Shown: piece by piece, positions 21,790-32,989 of the stretch
Layout: each line of letters opens with the position of its first letter
How positions within the stretch are numbered: the first letter of the stretch is position 1
Program-made: the position numbers and the translations under genes
Assembly: GCA_037903475.1 (NCBI GenBank)
Contig: JBAJFG010000231.1
Location: 1-64,000 of the forward strand
DNA from: Ancylostoma caninum
Taxonomy: Eukaryota; Nematoda; Chromadorea; Rhabditida; Ancylostomatidae
DNA length: 64,000 nt
Direction of reading: 5' to 3'
Notes under the pieces: generated by a model
The model's input: only the letters and a program-made list of their open reading frames with translations
What the model was told of the DNA's origin: nothing
Database searches by the model: none

Positions 21790-22850
21790 CACTAATCCCG
21801 GTACCCTCCTCCTCATGTTCTGAAATGGGATCGCGGTGCCTTTTCAAGAGAAGGGAGTGTTACAGAGTCCTGTCTACGCTTATAAGGGTCTAACATTCAG
21901 TCAACGAGATGGGCTGCAGATCTAAATCTCCACGGACTACAGAGAATTAGAGCTGCGACAACGGAAGTTCCTAGCGTTACCTGTAAGCTAGCCAAGCGAT
22001 TTGTCTCGTAATCGAGCAGGCATCAACCGTTTCCTAGCCATACTACAATTACATACGTAATCCGATCAAGAATCATCCATAGCCTAATCAGTAAACGAGA
22101 AGCCCAGAAAACTGTTCACGCAACAACCAAAGTTTGAGTTGGATCCGGTGCTGACCCGTATTTTCGGCATGCAACCCAAGAAACGCAGCCTATTAGAAGA
22201 CGGGGCTGCCAATGATTTTGAGGTCTTTCATGTACAGCATCGTTCTCGCCAGTTCACGCAGGTTTACTACTATAAAAAAAAACTCAAAAACGATCTGTAG
22301 AGTAGGGCTGTTAAGATACTCACAGAGTTATAAGCGTATCATTCCATAGCATATCAAAATAAATATCTTTATGAGTTCACATTGTAAAAGGGACATTACA
22401 GAAGCTATACTGATGATTGCCAGGTTTTAGAGTGAACATGACAGTAAGAAGAATAAACCTTGTGTTACGGGAAGTTTTCTAGAGTGAATATGACTATGAG
22501 AAGCCTATTAAACGTTGTTACGGAAGAAGAACGTAATACAGAGGAACAAGTAGTAGAGAAGTAGGCAGAACTCACTGCTCTGCGATGTCTGACTTCCGGG
22601 GTTGTCGGATTACCTGCCATATTCCTCCACACCCATTCGAGGTTTTTATCAGTGTTCGCGGGTATGTCACACCCTCTACAACATCCTCAGCAAGTCCCGG
22701 TGGTTTTTCGGGCCTAGATCGCACCCCTCGACCACGTCCTCCGCATGTCCCGAAATAGGCGGTCACCGTATGACGAATAAACTTTCTTAAGAAATTGGGG
22801 CTATCGTGTATGTTCTTACATTTTTGTCTGGGTATATATGCTGCTAACTA
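21790..22850. other. No feature recognised
   Basis: Short AT-rich and mixed sequence without a supported exon. A 50-60 bp direct repeat, GTTTTAGAGTGAACATGAC / GTTTTCTAGAGTGAATATGA, lies at about 22420-22500. Confidence 0.4.
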
Positions 22851-22974
22851 CTCAGCAACAACACTCTGCGACCCTACGGCGATTACAGGGTGACCCGACG
22901 CGTTATCCTGGAGTCGCCCTGAAATCGCTGTCGGGTCGCACTGTAAGTGTTGTCGGCTCACCCGCACTTCAAAA

Positions 22975-23283
22975 TTAGTAATTGACACTTAAAGCCAAGA
23001 TGAACCCTACCTGCACGTAACTGCTCGTAGCAGCTTGGAGATAAAAAGTTTTCAGCAATAGAATGTCCGAGAAGGAAAATGCAAGCTTTTTGACCCCCAT
23101 CCTATGCTTTATCGCAGCCTTTTCACCCTTCAGGGTCCGAACCTGTTCTTCACACCGAATTCTGTATTTAAAATCCACTTCCTTATCCATTCGGCCATTC
23201 CTGTCGATATGCCATGCAGTTTTGATTTCGATGTTGCTCTTATCATCACTCTTCTGGGAAACATCGAGGATGTGGAGGTCCAC
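22975..23283 (-). pseudogene. Frame conserved between the two CTCAG elements
   Basis: A 102-residue minus-strand frame starts MDLHILDVSQKSDDK and ends VQVGFILALSVNY. Copy 2 has a co-linear frame about 60 percent identical, differing by one in-frame codon gap. Shared blocks are EIKTAW, DKKADF-like, IRC, IKH, KFAFS-like, SD.L.LK and LQAAT. Unrelated neutral sequence would be expected to show frameshifts, so this may once have coded an element protein. Upstream of the ATG, copy 1 is interrupted by stops. No known domain recognised. Confidence 0.45.
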
Positions 23284-24319
23284 CTTGCGAGATATACGGT
23301 TTTAGGAGTTAGGGAGCTACGGGTCCACCGCTATTCATTGTGAAATGGAACCTCCACAGTAAGAAATTCCAGAGCAATTGATCCATCTCGTAGGCAATTT
23401 GAATTTTTTGCCCATTGCTTCTCCTCTTTAGCCAAATGTATGTGTACGAGATGCAGTGGTCCGTATTTGCTCACCATCCCACACCATAAGATTAATCAAA
23501 AATGAGAATGGTGATGTCAGTGAAACGTACGGATGCGCAGACAATCAGAGGACCAACAAGAGCAAGTTGCTGCACAGGGAGCGGTTCCGGACCACTGAAT
23601 CCCCCTACGGCTTCATCAGGGACCAATTCCACTCTTTGTTATTTTTTTGGGATTTCACAAGTTTTTTTATGATATGTACGATCCTTGTTCAAACTCCATG
23701 ACCTACCTCTGAATTTGTTCGTCGGAGACTCATTCAAAAAAATTGACTAGTCTTCCAAAAACCTCTCTTTGGAAACATACAGAAGAATAGCTGGCACGTG
23801 TTTCCATTATTAGGCATTCAAATTTCTTGCGAATCTGTCTACAGGAAAAGTGTCCATAACTACGAAATATTACTATTGAAATTAAAAGGATACCCTGCCA
23901 CGGCCTTTGCCTCACATTGACATGAAGATCTCTTTCTCCAATGCATAAATGCAATGTTTTTATTCAAATTTCATGAGCAACCAGTGAATTTGTTCGTCAA
24001 AGACACATTCGAAAAATTTTACTTGTCTCCCAGAAGCCACTCTTTGGAAACATACAGGAAACTTCAAACGGACGCAGACAAGAGTCGGGACCGCGGCGTG
24101 GCAATCTTGCTCTCTTGGGCAGAGACGCAGGCGCTCTGCATGTTGAGCGTCCATGTCTCATCTCCCTACACGAAAAGTGTCCATAACTACGAAATATTAC
24201 TATTAAAATCAAAAGCATACCTTCCAACGGCCTTGTGTTACATTGTCATGAAAATCTCTTCCCTAATGCAATTCGAGATGCTTTCTTTAGATGCCTTGAA
24301 TTCCGCAAGCTTTGCCTTC

Positions 24320-24450
24320 GGATCGCCCAGTAACTCTTACTATTCCCTCGGCTTACCCGGTGAGTTTTTATCATGCCCCTGGCTCGCCCGGTTTTTCATC
24401 TAATGCTCTTGGGTCGCCCGATGCTTCATGTAATTCCCTCGGTTCGCCCG
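24320..24450 (+). repeat. TCGCCCGG minisatellite inside the CTCAG element
   Basis: Four to five units of about 37 bases with GCTTACCCGGTGAGTTTTTA, ATCATGCCCCTGGCTCGCCC and TAATGCTCTTGGGTCGCCCG. The matching block in copy 2 is at about 45610-45740. Confidence 0.65.
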
Positions 24451-24776
24451 ATAACAGGCCACGCCCACAAATTTGGTAGCTCGGGTGGTGCCCGCTCGGG
24501 CCGATTTGGCCGTCGGATAGCACGCTGCTGTTGCCTGAGTACTTTGTCCTAGTGAAAATGCCAAGTAGAGAATGACTGGTCACAATCCGAACCGTTCGAG
24601 TTATGCCACCATTTCATTTTCACTCTGCCATACCCCGAATGGTTCGGATTGCGGCCCCTCATACCCATCCCACCCGTTCGGAGAGGTCTCAACACGCATC
24701 TTTCCACACTTGCTTCAGTACGCCCAGAGATGTACTCTTTCAAGAAATATTTTGCCTTTCAATTTTGCAATCACAG

Positions 24777-26268
24777 TGCCTCAGATGACAAGCTCAGTCA
24801 TGCGCTAGCTAATAGCCGCACAGAACTAGCAGAATTTCAGAGCAAGAAATTATTGTCACGACCTTCGACGTCAGAATCAGCGAACACCTATCGAGTCTCA
24901 CCAGACCCAAAAAGTAAGCCGTCTCCTAAATCACCGACGCCGGAACCACGGTTATCAATCGCTCAGCCACTAAGGAAGGAGCGCAAAAGGTGAAGCATTT
25001 CTTGTAAATGTGCTTCCTTTTCTCACTCGCGTCGTATCGAGACCGCATGACCCCTTGAGCATGCAGATTCAAAACGACGCTACAACATAGCATTTATTAA
25101 CCAGCACAACAGCACTTGTATGGTTCTGTTGCCAACACTGCGACAGTAGTACTAGCAGTATTAACAGCTGCTCTTGCATCGTTTCCAATGAATGCATCAT
25201 TGCAGCCCTTCAAAAGACCAACCAATGCAATCCTCTTTCACAAGTGGTGTGAGTCAACATGAGGTTTGGTTAAAGAAGAAAGTGGAAGAAGAGCGAAAGC
25301 GAAAAGCTAAACTACGTGCGGAGGCGATCAAGAAAGCAGAGGTGACCTTCAATTATAACGATGTTGATTGAATGACGCTCAGAAATCGCTATCGTCTAGT
25401 GTTGTTCCATGGAGTGTTGGAAATACAGATTTGAAAAAAGTAGAACCAAAAGTTACGATTTCCTTTGCTCACTATTGTACATTGAATAGCTGTGAATATT
25501 CAATACAACTTTCAGGAAGAGAAGGAGCGAAAAGAGAATGCAAAAAAACTCTTCGAAATATGGAAGAGAGAGCGAGATGAGAAGGAGCGCGTCGCGCGAC
25601 GAAAAAAAAGTGCAAAAGAAAAGAAGGAGAAAGAAGCTGAAGAGAAGTCCAACAAAGAAAGGCAGCAGGAAGCTAAGAAGGTCAGTGTTCAATCTTCGTA
25701 AAGAGCTCGCGAAATGCCAGCGAGAATGTCCTCAAAACAAAAATTTCAGTCTTTTGAAGCCTGGATGCGCTCACACTCACGACCTCGTTCCTCTTCTTGT
25801 ACGAATGATGTAGAGGCGCAAAGGCAAAAGGAGAAGAGCAGAAAAGAAGCCGAGAAAGCCTTCGAAGCTTGGTAAGGGCATCTCAGCTTCTATATGAACC
25901 CGGTCCTTCCCATTCCGAGCCTTTTTAGGAAAAACACCAAGAATAATGCTGAGCATGCTCGCAGACGTGAATTAGCCGAGAAGGAAGAGGCAAAGAGAAA
26001 ACAACTTGAAGAAGAGCGCGAATATAAGCAGTTGCTGGCGCAGCACACTTATGAGACATGGTTGGAGCTCAAAGTGAGATGTGCTCCGGATTGTTACAGC
26101 ATGTGCTGTTATATTCTCTCCGAAGGACAGCAGTACGTTCAGGAAAACGAACGTTTTCTTGCTAGAAGCATGGCGTCGCTTAACATCGCTGAGCCTCCGT
26201 TACTGCCGTGGCTTCCACCAAGTAATACATGTCCTCGCCAGTTCACACCATCGTTGAAAAATAGGTAG
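24777..26268 (+). CDS. CCDC34-like coiled-coil protein (six exons, 5' end uncertain)
   Basis: Exons 24777-24989, 25245-25341, 25516-25680, 25750-25871, 25929-26073 and 26131-26268 join in phase with GT-AG junctions (acceptors such as ACTTTCAG, AATTTCAG and TTTTTAG). The product opens with a serine/proline segment. It continues with a long highly charged coiled coil in which tryptophan motifs recur: EVWLKKK, LFEIWKRERDEKER, SFEAWMRS, AFEAWKN and YETWLELK. Repeated (F/Y)ExW(L)xxK motifs in a KE-rich coil are the pattern of the CCDC34 family (cilia/flagella-associated in animals). The tail is PPLLPWLPPSNTCPRQF, ending KNR then TAG at 26268. The last intron (57 bases) could instead be retained, since the frame also stays open. 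The start codon is unresolved; an ATG at 24731 reads into exon 1. Family call moderate, gene reality high. Confidence 0.75.
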
Positions 26269-26337
26269 GAACACTGTTACTTCCCTGATGATGCCTGGAC
26301 AATGTGATTATTCTTTCGCAGTACTATTAAGTTATTA

Positions 26338-27190
26338 ATTAGGTCCGGTCTTGCACCAAATTTCATACTTTTTTCAAACAACGTTAACTTTGTTGTGGAT
26401 AGATATCATCCAACAAAGTAATCACAAGCATTATCCGCGAGCTATGGCCAACGCTTCACTAGATCATCAGCTCCAGAAGTCAAGAACTTTGGCAGCTGCG
26501 AGTCGAAGAAGCTTGAAATCTCACTTTTCGGTTTGGTCTGATCATCGAATTTTTCTACTAGATGCAGCTCCAGTGCTCTAAACAAGTGGTAGTCAGACGG
26601 GACCAAGTAAGGCGAATGAGCAGATGTGGTAGAGCTTCCCAACGTAGTTCCTGCAATTTTCTGGCAACTAAGCTTCGCCATGTGATGTCAGGCGTTATCA
26701 TAAAGCAGAGCGAAATGGTCAATTTCTCTCTGCTTCAGGCGGATTGGGTCCCCCCGTTTCCGTGATTGAGAAGAGTAGACTTGAGCGATCACGGTGTGTA
26801 CAGGTGGCAGCAGTTTACGGTGCACCATTCGCTCGGAATATCACCAAGAAAGCTTCTTTAGTGCACTTCTCCTTTCGGCTGTTTTGGAGACGGTTGCCAA
26901 GCGACGCCAAGCAGGAGTCAACTTTTCTTTTATGTATGGTTAACGTACTGCACTGCACCCAACTCTCATCTCCAGTAATGAGTTAGTGGGGAAAGTTCCC
27001 CCTGTCTGGACACAGAAACAAAGTGTGACACACACTTGTGAAGCACTCAATCCATGGGGTACCCAAGACGACATCAGTTTCCTGTAACTCAGAGCTTGGT
27101 GATGTCTGGCGATCATTGTACGGCCGCAAATTCTATAAAACTCTGGATTCTAAAAAAATATCTAGGTGCAAAACTTTCGGACCAACCTAG
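26338..27190 (-). pseudogene. mariner transposase pseudogene with paired ends
   Basis: On the minus strand the frame WVPHGLSASQ (mariner WVPHELT box) lies near 27090. It is followed by ITGDESWV near 26960, a YDNA..H.AKL stretch near 26690, and SPYLVPSDYHLFRALELHL then EKFDDQ in the 26442-26681 frame. This is the conserved order of the mariner catalytic domain, broken by stops and shifts. Inverted ends share TAGGT..G and GCACC (26340-26355 and 27172-27190). The element is about 0.85 kb, so part is deleted. Confidence 0.8.
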
Positions 27191-27245
27191 TATTTATTTC
27201 TACCATTTCTGTCAGTTGTCACATTAACTTGAGTCTGCTACCCCA

Positions 27246-27450
27246 AACAAACTTTCGGAACTTCCGCGGAGCTTGCCAATTTTTGGAACTTCCGCGGAGC
27301 CTGATTTACTATTGGAGCCCGATTTTTGGAACTTCCGTGGAAATATGACGAGACACTCGTAGATTTTTTCGTAACTTCCGCGCAAGTTTCGCGGAAGATT
27401 CCGAAAAGGGACACGGAGAAAAAAGTAGCTTCGGAACTTCCGCGGAGCTT
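27246..27450 (+). repeat. GGAACTTCCGCGGAGC short tandem/dispersed repeat
   Basis: About six copies of (T)CGGAACTTCCGCGGAGCTT, each containing the palindrome TTCCGCGGA. Similar clusters occur at 9058-9172 and 30777-30900. Confidence 0.7.
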
Positions 27451-27800
27451 CGAGAGAGATAGAATGACCCAAGAAACTTACAGATCAAATGGCATGTTTT
27501 AGTCCAATTTTTATAGTGATATGTTCTTGATTGACTTCGGCTAGCCAAATAAGAAGCCGTGGTAGAATACGAAAACACTTTGGGATGCCCCAATAATGAC
27601 ATCCGTAATGTCGAATTTCGGGTAAAGCTCGTGTCAGATAAATGTACTCCTGGAATTATTCCCATAAACACGAAAGTTTGAAAGATTTTTATCGAAGAGG
27701 AATTTTTCCATGTTATCATTGATTTTGAAACCTGACGCAAATACATAGCACAGTCAGAAGGCAGACCTGCTTGAAGCTCATCATCAGAGAACGAAACCGC
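27430..27800 (+). mobile_element. CR1-like LINE fragment (pre-RT region)
   Basis: This stretch aligns with 9165-9530, which leads straight into the RT of the LINE at 9.5 kb. Common blocks are GGAACTTCCGCGGAGCTTCGA, ATAGAATGA.CCAAGA and CATAGCACAGTCAGA. The copy stops before the RT. Both copies are preceded by the GGAACTTCCGCGG repeat. Confidence 0.6.
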
Positions 27801-29440
27801 TAGTGGAGTAACTAGAGGTAGGTGATGTAACGACCTAAGGTGGGGATTCATGATCTTACGATTTTTGGTATCGTCATGAGTGGAGGTGTTCATCACTCCA
27901 TGTTGGTCGATATTACCTTATTAAAAGAGTTATGGTTGCCTCCATAATGTGCGAATTACGTCACTCTTGTTTGATTTCGGAACCAGGGTCAAGCGTGGTG
28001 TTGGTAAAAATTCGGCCCCGAGGAGACCGCCCCCTGTAGACGGGAAAAATGCGATCCCCAGAACACCTAATTTTTTTTAACCTTTTTTGTTATTGTAATT
28101 CAACAACTTTCAAAACATCCGGAAGATATTTTTTGAATTCAATTAATTTTTAAAATTAATTTCTCAATTTTTCGAATTCAATCGATTTTTAAAAATGATT
28201 TTTCACTTTCCAATTTTTAATTTTTGTTTTTGAATTTCTAGTTTTATCAACGAAACAACCAGTCAGTTGTCGTACCTGTCTATGCCGCACATAAACACAT
28301 TTATTATAAGCAACTGGAGTGACGCAGAAGTAGTATTCATGCACAAGCAGGTCCAGGGTTCGATCCCCGCCGGAGACCAATTCTTGCAAAATGGAAAAAT
28401 GCATGTGGAGCAGTCGGACGTGAATTATCTATGTGTATGAACAAGAACAAATTCTCAGGACCTTTTACGTGCTGTGGAAGTAGCGCGCGAGTAGTGTTCT
28501 TTCACTCAGAATTAGAGTCGTACACGTGAAGATGTATGGTTGTTTGTCATGAATTTAAAAAGAATTGACAGGTGACCTGGGAAAACCGCCTAACTCGTTC
28601 TGCTATGGGGAAGATTTGCGCTTTCTTGTGCACATTTTTTTATCTCAAGAGACTTGGATTATTATGGTTAAATTTGGGTGGAAATTCGTTGGTAAAAAGA
28701 TGGGAAAATTGGCATTTTTACCAATGGCTTACCATCGTTTACTAACGGAATAAAACTCGTCCCAGGTAAGATTGAGAGCTGAAATTTTGCAAGGATATAG
28801 AGCTTGACTTCCTCTTTCGGAATCATATTTAAGGTTTTGTCAGCTTTTAAACATGCGCTGAAAAAAGCCATGGGAAAAAACCTGATTTTTGGCAAGTTCA
28901 GGATTGTGGCGCTAATCTGAGGCGAATAACTTCATAATTACTTCGTATTAGAGAACATCTTCAATGCTTTATAACAGAGGAAGATTTGCTCTTTCTTATG
29001 CATACGGTTGTTTCTTACAGTACCCTCTGGTTCTGTGAGGTATTGAGTGTCAACATTCCTCAAATTTAACAATTTTTGCGGTTGTCTTATGTGGTCTTAT
29101 CGCCATAAAAACATGTTCAGCGAACGAGAAGCCGTGGGATTTTGCGTCCTCATAAGGTTTGATTCTGGAAAACGGCCCCCATAGCTTCAGAGCATCATGT
29201 GATGTCCAGAAGTTCTAGGACACCATCCACGGATTTGCCTTTCGAGCTACATATTTATTGGACCCTAAGAGTCGATTTGCAGCCAAATGAAACGTCCAAG
29301 CTTAAGAAGAAAGTGGTTACCGACGATTTTACACTTGTTATTCATGGTACTTAGAGAAGAAGAGCATGTTGAAGTGTTTGGAAAACTCCAACCTCGCGAG
29401 GAATTGAACTTGGAGCTCGCTGGTAGAAAATGAACTTCCA
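27801..29440. other. Mostly unassigned AT-rich DNA
   Basis: Contains GAATTC/AATTGATTTTTAAAA-type AT repeats (28090-28230), a tRNA-like sequence at about 28318-28385 and a duplicated GAAGATTTGC.CTTTCTT block (28609 and 28980). No gene is supported. Confidence 0.4.
28318..28385 (+). repeat. tRNA-like sequence (probable SINE or tRNA relic)
   Basis: GGAGTGACGCAGAAGTAG resembles a Pol III A box and GGGTTCGATCCCC matches the B box. The acceptor stem does not pair well, so it is not a functional tRNA gene. Confidence 0.35.
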
Positions 29441-30686
29441 TACAATACCGTCGGTAATCTTTGGAAAAAAGACGAAAAAGACGCAAAGGCGCGTCTTTTG
29501 CGTCTTTTTGATATAACTCGGTTCAGAGCGGAGCTATCCACTAGCATCTATATATTTTTGAAATCAGCGTGTCGAGATCTATAAGTTGGTGCCCTGCTCG
29601 TCTTCGGATGCGTGCAAGCTTATGCCCTCAGGGCATTAGCTTCCAGAATTTCATTGGAAACTAGATTATCAGGTGCAAAATTAAAGCCTTTGCCGCGAAT
29701 GTTAATGAAATGTTGTTGTAATGGTGTTTTTGCGCAGTAGAACGAAGTTTCACTCCTTTTGCTTCATTTATCAAACTTTGAAATTTTCGATATTTTCCTG
29801 AAATAGCCCTTTGTAACCACGGAACTGTTGAGCATAGAGGGCTCTCGCTTCATAGGGTTAGAGTAACTTTTGTACATTATATATCAAACTTGTCGCAACT
29901 TGGAGAGGATTTCATCGATGGTGGAAAAAGTGCCCTTTAGATCACACCTTATATTAGGTCACATAGCATGGGACCATAATGAGAGCGTCATGGAAGCGGG
30001 GTCTTGTCACGTATTACAAAACATCTTGCTGCATCAAAATACACAAGACCACCAGAAGCCGTCTGTCCGCTCTCTAGTTTCGAACAGCTGAATTCTCAAG
30101 ATTTGCATTGCTGCACTGGAGAATACACCTGTAGAAGGGTTGACGAGGGGCTATATGAGCTGGCAACTACACTTTCCGCCTCAGCCTGGTATTGTCTTCC
30201 GACGGTCCATGAAACAGCAGCTTTGGATTCATGTCATTTTTTGACTTTTTTTAAACTGCTACCTGGTCCGTCAACGCAGTGACCGCAGCCCATGCTCAAC
30301 AGTTCCGTGGTTACAAAGCGCTATTTCAGGAAAATATCGAAAATTTCAAAGTTTGATAAATGAAGCAAAAGGAGTGAAACTTCGTTCTACTGCGCAAAAA
30401 CACCATTACAACAACATTTCATTAACATTCGCGGCAAAGGCTTTAATTTTGCACCTGATAATCTAGTTTCCAATGAAATTCTGGAAGCTAATGCCCTGAG
30501 GGCATAAGCTTGCACGCATCCGAAAACGAGCACGGCACCATCTTATAGATCTCGACACGCTGATTTCAAAAATATATAGATGCTAGTGGATAGCTCCGCT
30601 CTGAACCGAGTTATATCAAAAAGACGCAAAAGACGCGCCTTTGCGTCTTTTTCGTCTTTTTTCCAAAGATTACCGACGGTATTGTA
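29441..30686. mobile_element. Long-inverted-repeat element (TA-flanked), 1.25 kb
   Basis: Arms 29441-29835 and 30291-30686 are nearly perfect inverted copies of about 395 bp, ending TACAATACCGTCGG on the outside. Taking CAATACCG as the terminus, TA lies at both edges, as for Tc1/mariner-type insertion. Each arm carries its own palindrome AAAGACGC...GCGTCTTT. The 455-bp centre has no recognised transposase. High arm identity suggests recent activity or gene conversion. It is probably a foldback or MITE-like element. Confidence 0.75.
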
Positions 30687-30776
30687 TCTTGCTGTTATCA
30701 TACTACCCTCTTCAGGCGACCCCCCCCCCCTGCTCCCCCCGACGCGACCCCCCTTGGTAAATTGCCATCGTACGCT

Positions 30777-30900
30777 TGACCCTGTTCGGAATTTCCGCGG
30801 AGCCATTTCGGAAATTTCGCGGAGCCAGTTCGGAACTTCCGTGGAGCTTATTCGGAACTTCCGTCGGGTCGCCCGCGGAAGTTGCGAAAGTTTGTCTGGA
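30777..30900 (+). repeat. GGAACTTCCGCGGAGC cluster
   Basis: Four to five copies of TTCGGAACTTCCGYGGAGC at about 21-base intervals with no LINE sequence alongside, unlike the clusters at 9.1 and 27.4 kb. Confidence 0.6.
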
Positions 30901-31053
30901 CCTTGACGAACAACAAAAAGAAGCACAAATCAACCTTTAATCCTCTATTAATTGCGGGAAGTCGGCTTGTGACTGCACTTGCGGACATATAGGGATGCCG
31001 AAAAGTTTCCTGCCTGTTCCATGCTTTTTTTCAAGAAACTTTAAGTGTAGTTG

Positions 31054-31139
31054 TTTAAGCCGTTAGCTGCGACCCATCAAAATGCTTACCCACGAGCGGA
31101 TGTGTAAAGAGATAGGTATAGCCTACCAGACGCTGAGCG
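31054..31139 (+). repeat. 86-bp direct repeat, unit 1
   Basis: Identical to 31197-31282, starting TTTAAGCCGTTAGCTGCG and ending CAGACGCTGAGCG. The 57 bases between the units contain the left end of the Harbinger-like element. Confidence 0.8.
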
Positions 31140-31196
31140 CCTGGGCTGGCATGCATCATTGAGATTACCCATGGGTATGGTACCCAACGCCCCCAA

Positions 31197-31282
31197 TTTA
31201 AGCCGTTAGCTGCGACCCATCAAAATGCTTACCCACGAGCGGATGTGTAAAGAGATAGGTATAGCCTACCAGACGCTGAGCG
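31197..31282 (+). repeat. 86-bp direct repeat, unit 2
   Basis: Second identical unit, offset 143 bases from the first. It lies inside the element whose left terminus is at 31144. Confidence 0.8.
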
Positions 31283-31533
31283 TGTGGTAAACTGTACCCA
31301 TGCAGAAGAGGCGTCATTATTTGGCGCTCCTTGGATGATTTGCGCCCCTCTTGACGGCAGATATTTGAGTTGGAGTATAGAATCCTTTGTTCATTGCCAA
31401 TCCACAAGTATTAGTTGCATTTCCCGGCTTTTCTCTTGTGCGTGGCCAGTATTTTGGCATGGCCCTTGTGATGTTATTGGAAAATTTGTGTGCCCATGCA
31501 TGTATGAAGTAAGGACTAATTTCATGCACTTCT

Positions 31534-31803
31534 ATGGAGGATAGTGAGCGGGAGTTGTTTGAGTGCCTTATCCGCGTGGCAGTTCTCAGGGTCTTCAGAG
31601 AGCGCACGAATCCTCTCGACGTTTTGGATAACATGCAGTTTCAAGAACGATTTCGCTTATCAGTAGCTGGCTTTTATTATGTGCTGGAACTAATAGTTGA
31701 TGATCTGATTCCAAAAATGACAAGATCAGTTTCGCTTACTGCGGCACGACGTCTTGCTGTATTTCTGGAAACATTATCTCATTTTCTGATAGGAAATTTG
31801 TAG
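31534..31803 (+). pseudogene. Harbinger transposase N-terminal fragment
   Basis: The frame reads VLRVFRERTNPLDVLDNMQ, then QERFRLSVAGFYYVLELIVD, DLIPKMTRS and SLTAARRLAVFLETL. This is the (F/Y)RxR(F/Y)RLS...L.L..DDL...T.RS..L pattern that precedes the DDE domain in Harbinger/HARBI1 proteins. It ends LIGNL, TAG, where the family normally continues with the helix-turn-helix and the DDE core. Confidence 0.6.
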
Positions 31804-32799
31804 TCAACGTTTATACGAATACTGTCAAAATTAGAGAACAAGCAAAGAAAGGGCACCCGCATCTGGGCCCCTGAAAATTTTGATTTTTTTCTCACTTTGC
31901 AAAAAGGTTATTTGATGTGCTTGACACAAACATCGCATCCATTTTACATTGTAACCCCATTTATCTTAAGCTTCTGGCAGTTCTTTCAGTGGCAGTCACT
32001 GACCCGACCAGAATCAGCCTCGCGCACGTGTCCTGATACCGGAGTTCACAGTTGCGCAGATATTAGAGAAGAGGAGAACGCGAGAAATAAAGCCGTGTTC
32101 GGAGAGGCAGACGAGAAATGCACATCATAGATAAAAATACTCAACTATTGTTATTTTTGAAATAGATTATCAAAAAAAACGTCGTAATTGCGGCGCTTTT
32201 TTTCAAGTAGACATCCGCTTATTGCGTTGGTCGTGATCACACATTGGGCACTTATCAGGCATTACCCATGGGTAGCGCTACCTACGATGGGTAGAGTTTC
32301 ATGCATCACAGTTTCACGTTTACCCATCTCTTACCCATGGGTATCCGTACCCATGGGTTCAATTATGCATGCCAGCCCTGAAGTCCTTGAAGCTACCGTG
32401 CCGGGTTTCTTAGTCTCAAGCTGTCTCGTTCGAAAATAATGGCGCTTTTTTTCTAGCTTATCCATGTGGGTCTCACATGCTTCTCCACAGAGCGCCCCTC
32501 CACAGATCAAGAGTTGCAGTTGCTGCCACACAAGAACGCGGATTCGAATCAATGAATCACACATCCTATAGTCCGGGCCTGGAACTCAGCAACTACTATC
32601 TGCCTGGAAATGTGGAACAGCATCTTCGAGCAATGAGTTTCAGGGTCGAAAATGAGTTGAAATCGGCTGGGCTGGTAGTAAACCCCCCAAGTTCGTCACA
32701 ACATGTACGAGGCAGGCTCGCAACAGTTGCGAACAAGGCAGGAACATCTCATGAACTAAGCGCGAGAGTGTCACTAGCTGGCACACCTGCCTGCAAAAC

Positions 32800-32885
32800 C
32801 ACTGCGCGCCTGAGGATTTGAACCTCGACGTGCCACCATTTCAACGAAGCACACATGCTCTGCGCCACAACGCACAGTGTTTGTG
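32800..32885 (-). repeat. tRNA-like sequence (minus strand)
   Basis: The minus strand has TGGCGCAGAGC (A box) and GAGGTTCAAATCCTC (T arm with a perfect 4-bp stem and B box). The acceptor stem does not pair, so it is a tRNA-derived SINE or pseudogene. Confidence 0.4.
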
Positions 32886-32989
32886 GACAAACATGAACTG
32901 TTAAGTGGGATGATTGAAAATATGTACACCTCACTGATGCTTGGGGGAAGGTCAGCGTACCGATCAGCTCGAACGGTTAATGAGGTCAA

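Larger units (their letters stand above)
22851..24539. mobile_element. CTCAG-ended inverted-repeat element, copy 1
   Basis: Aligned with the 44486-45828 copy over its whole length in the same orientation. Ends are inverted repeats: CTCAGCAACAACACTCTGCG on the left and, inverted on the right, CTCAGGCAACAGCAGCGTGC. The flanks are TA on both sides. It contains a minus-strand frame also open in copy 2 (22975-23283), a TCGCCCGG tandem block (about 24320-24450) and an internal duplication that explains its greater length (1689 against 1343 bases). The class is not recognised. Confidence 0.7.
31144..32377 (+). mobile_element. PIF/Harbinger-like element, 1.2 kb, truncated
   Basis: The left end GGCTGGCATGCATCATTGA is matched, inverted, by GGCTGGCATGCATAATTGA on the right. 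Both continue into ACCCATGGGTA palindromes. CTG flanks both sides (31141-31143 and 32378-32380), a 3-bp duplication as for PIF/Harbinger. A frame at 31534-31803 resembles the transposase N-terminus. Most of the transposase is missing. Confidence 0.6.

Noticed and set aside
27309..27896. 195-residue minus-strand frame
   Set aside because: The region is a plus-strand LINE fragment plus the GGAACTTCCGCGG array; the homologous 9.2 kb copy has stops in this frame.
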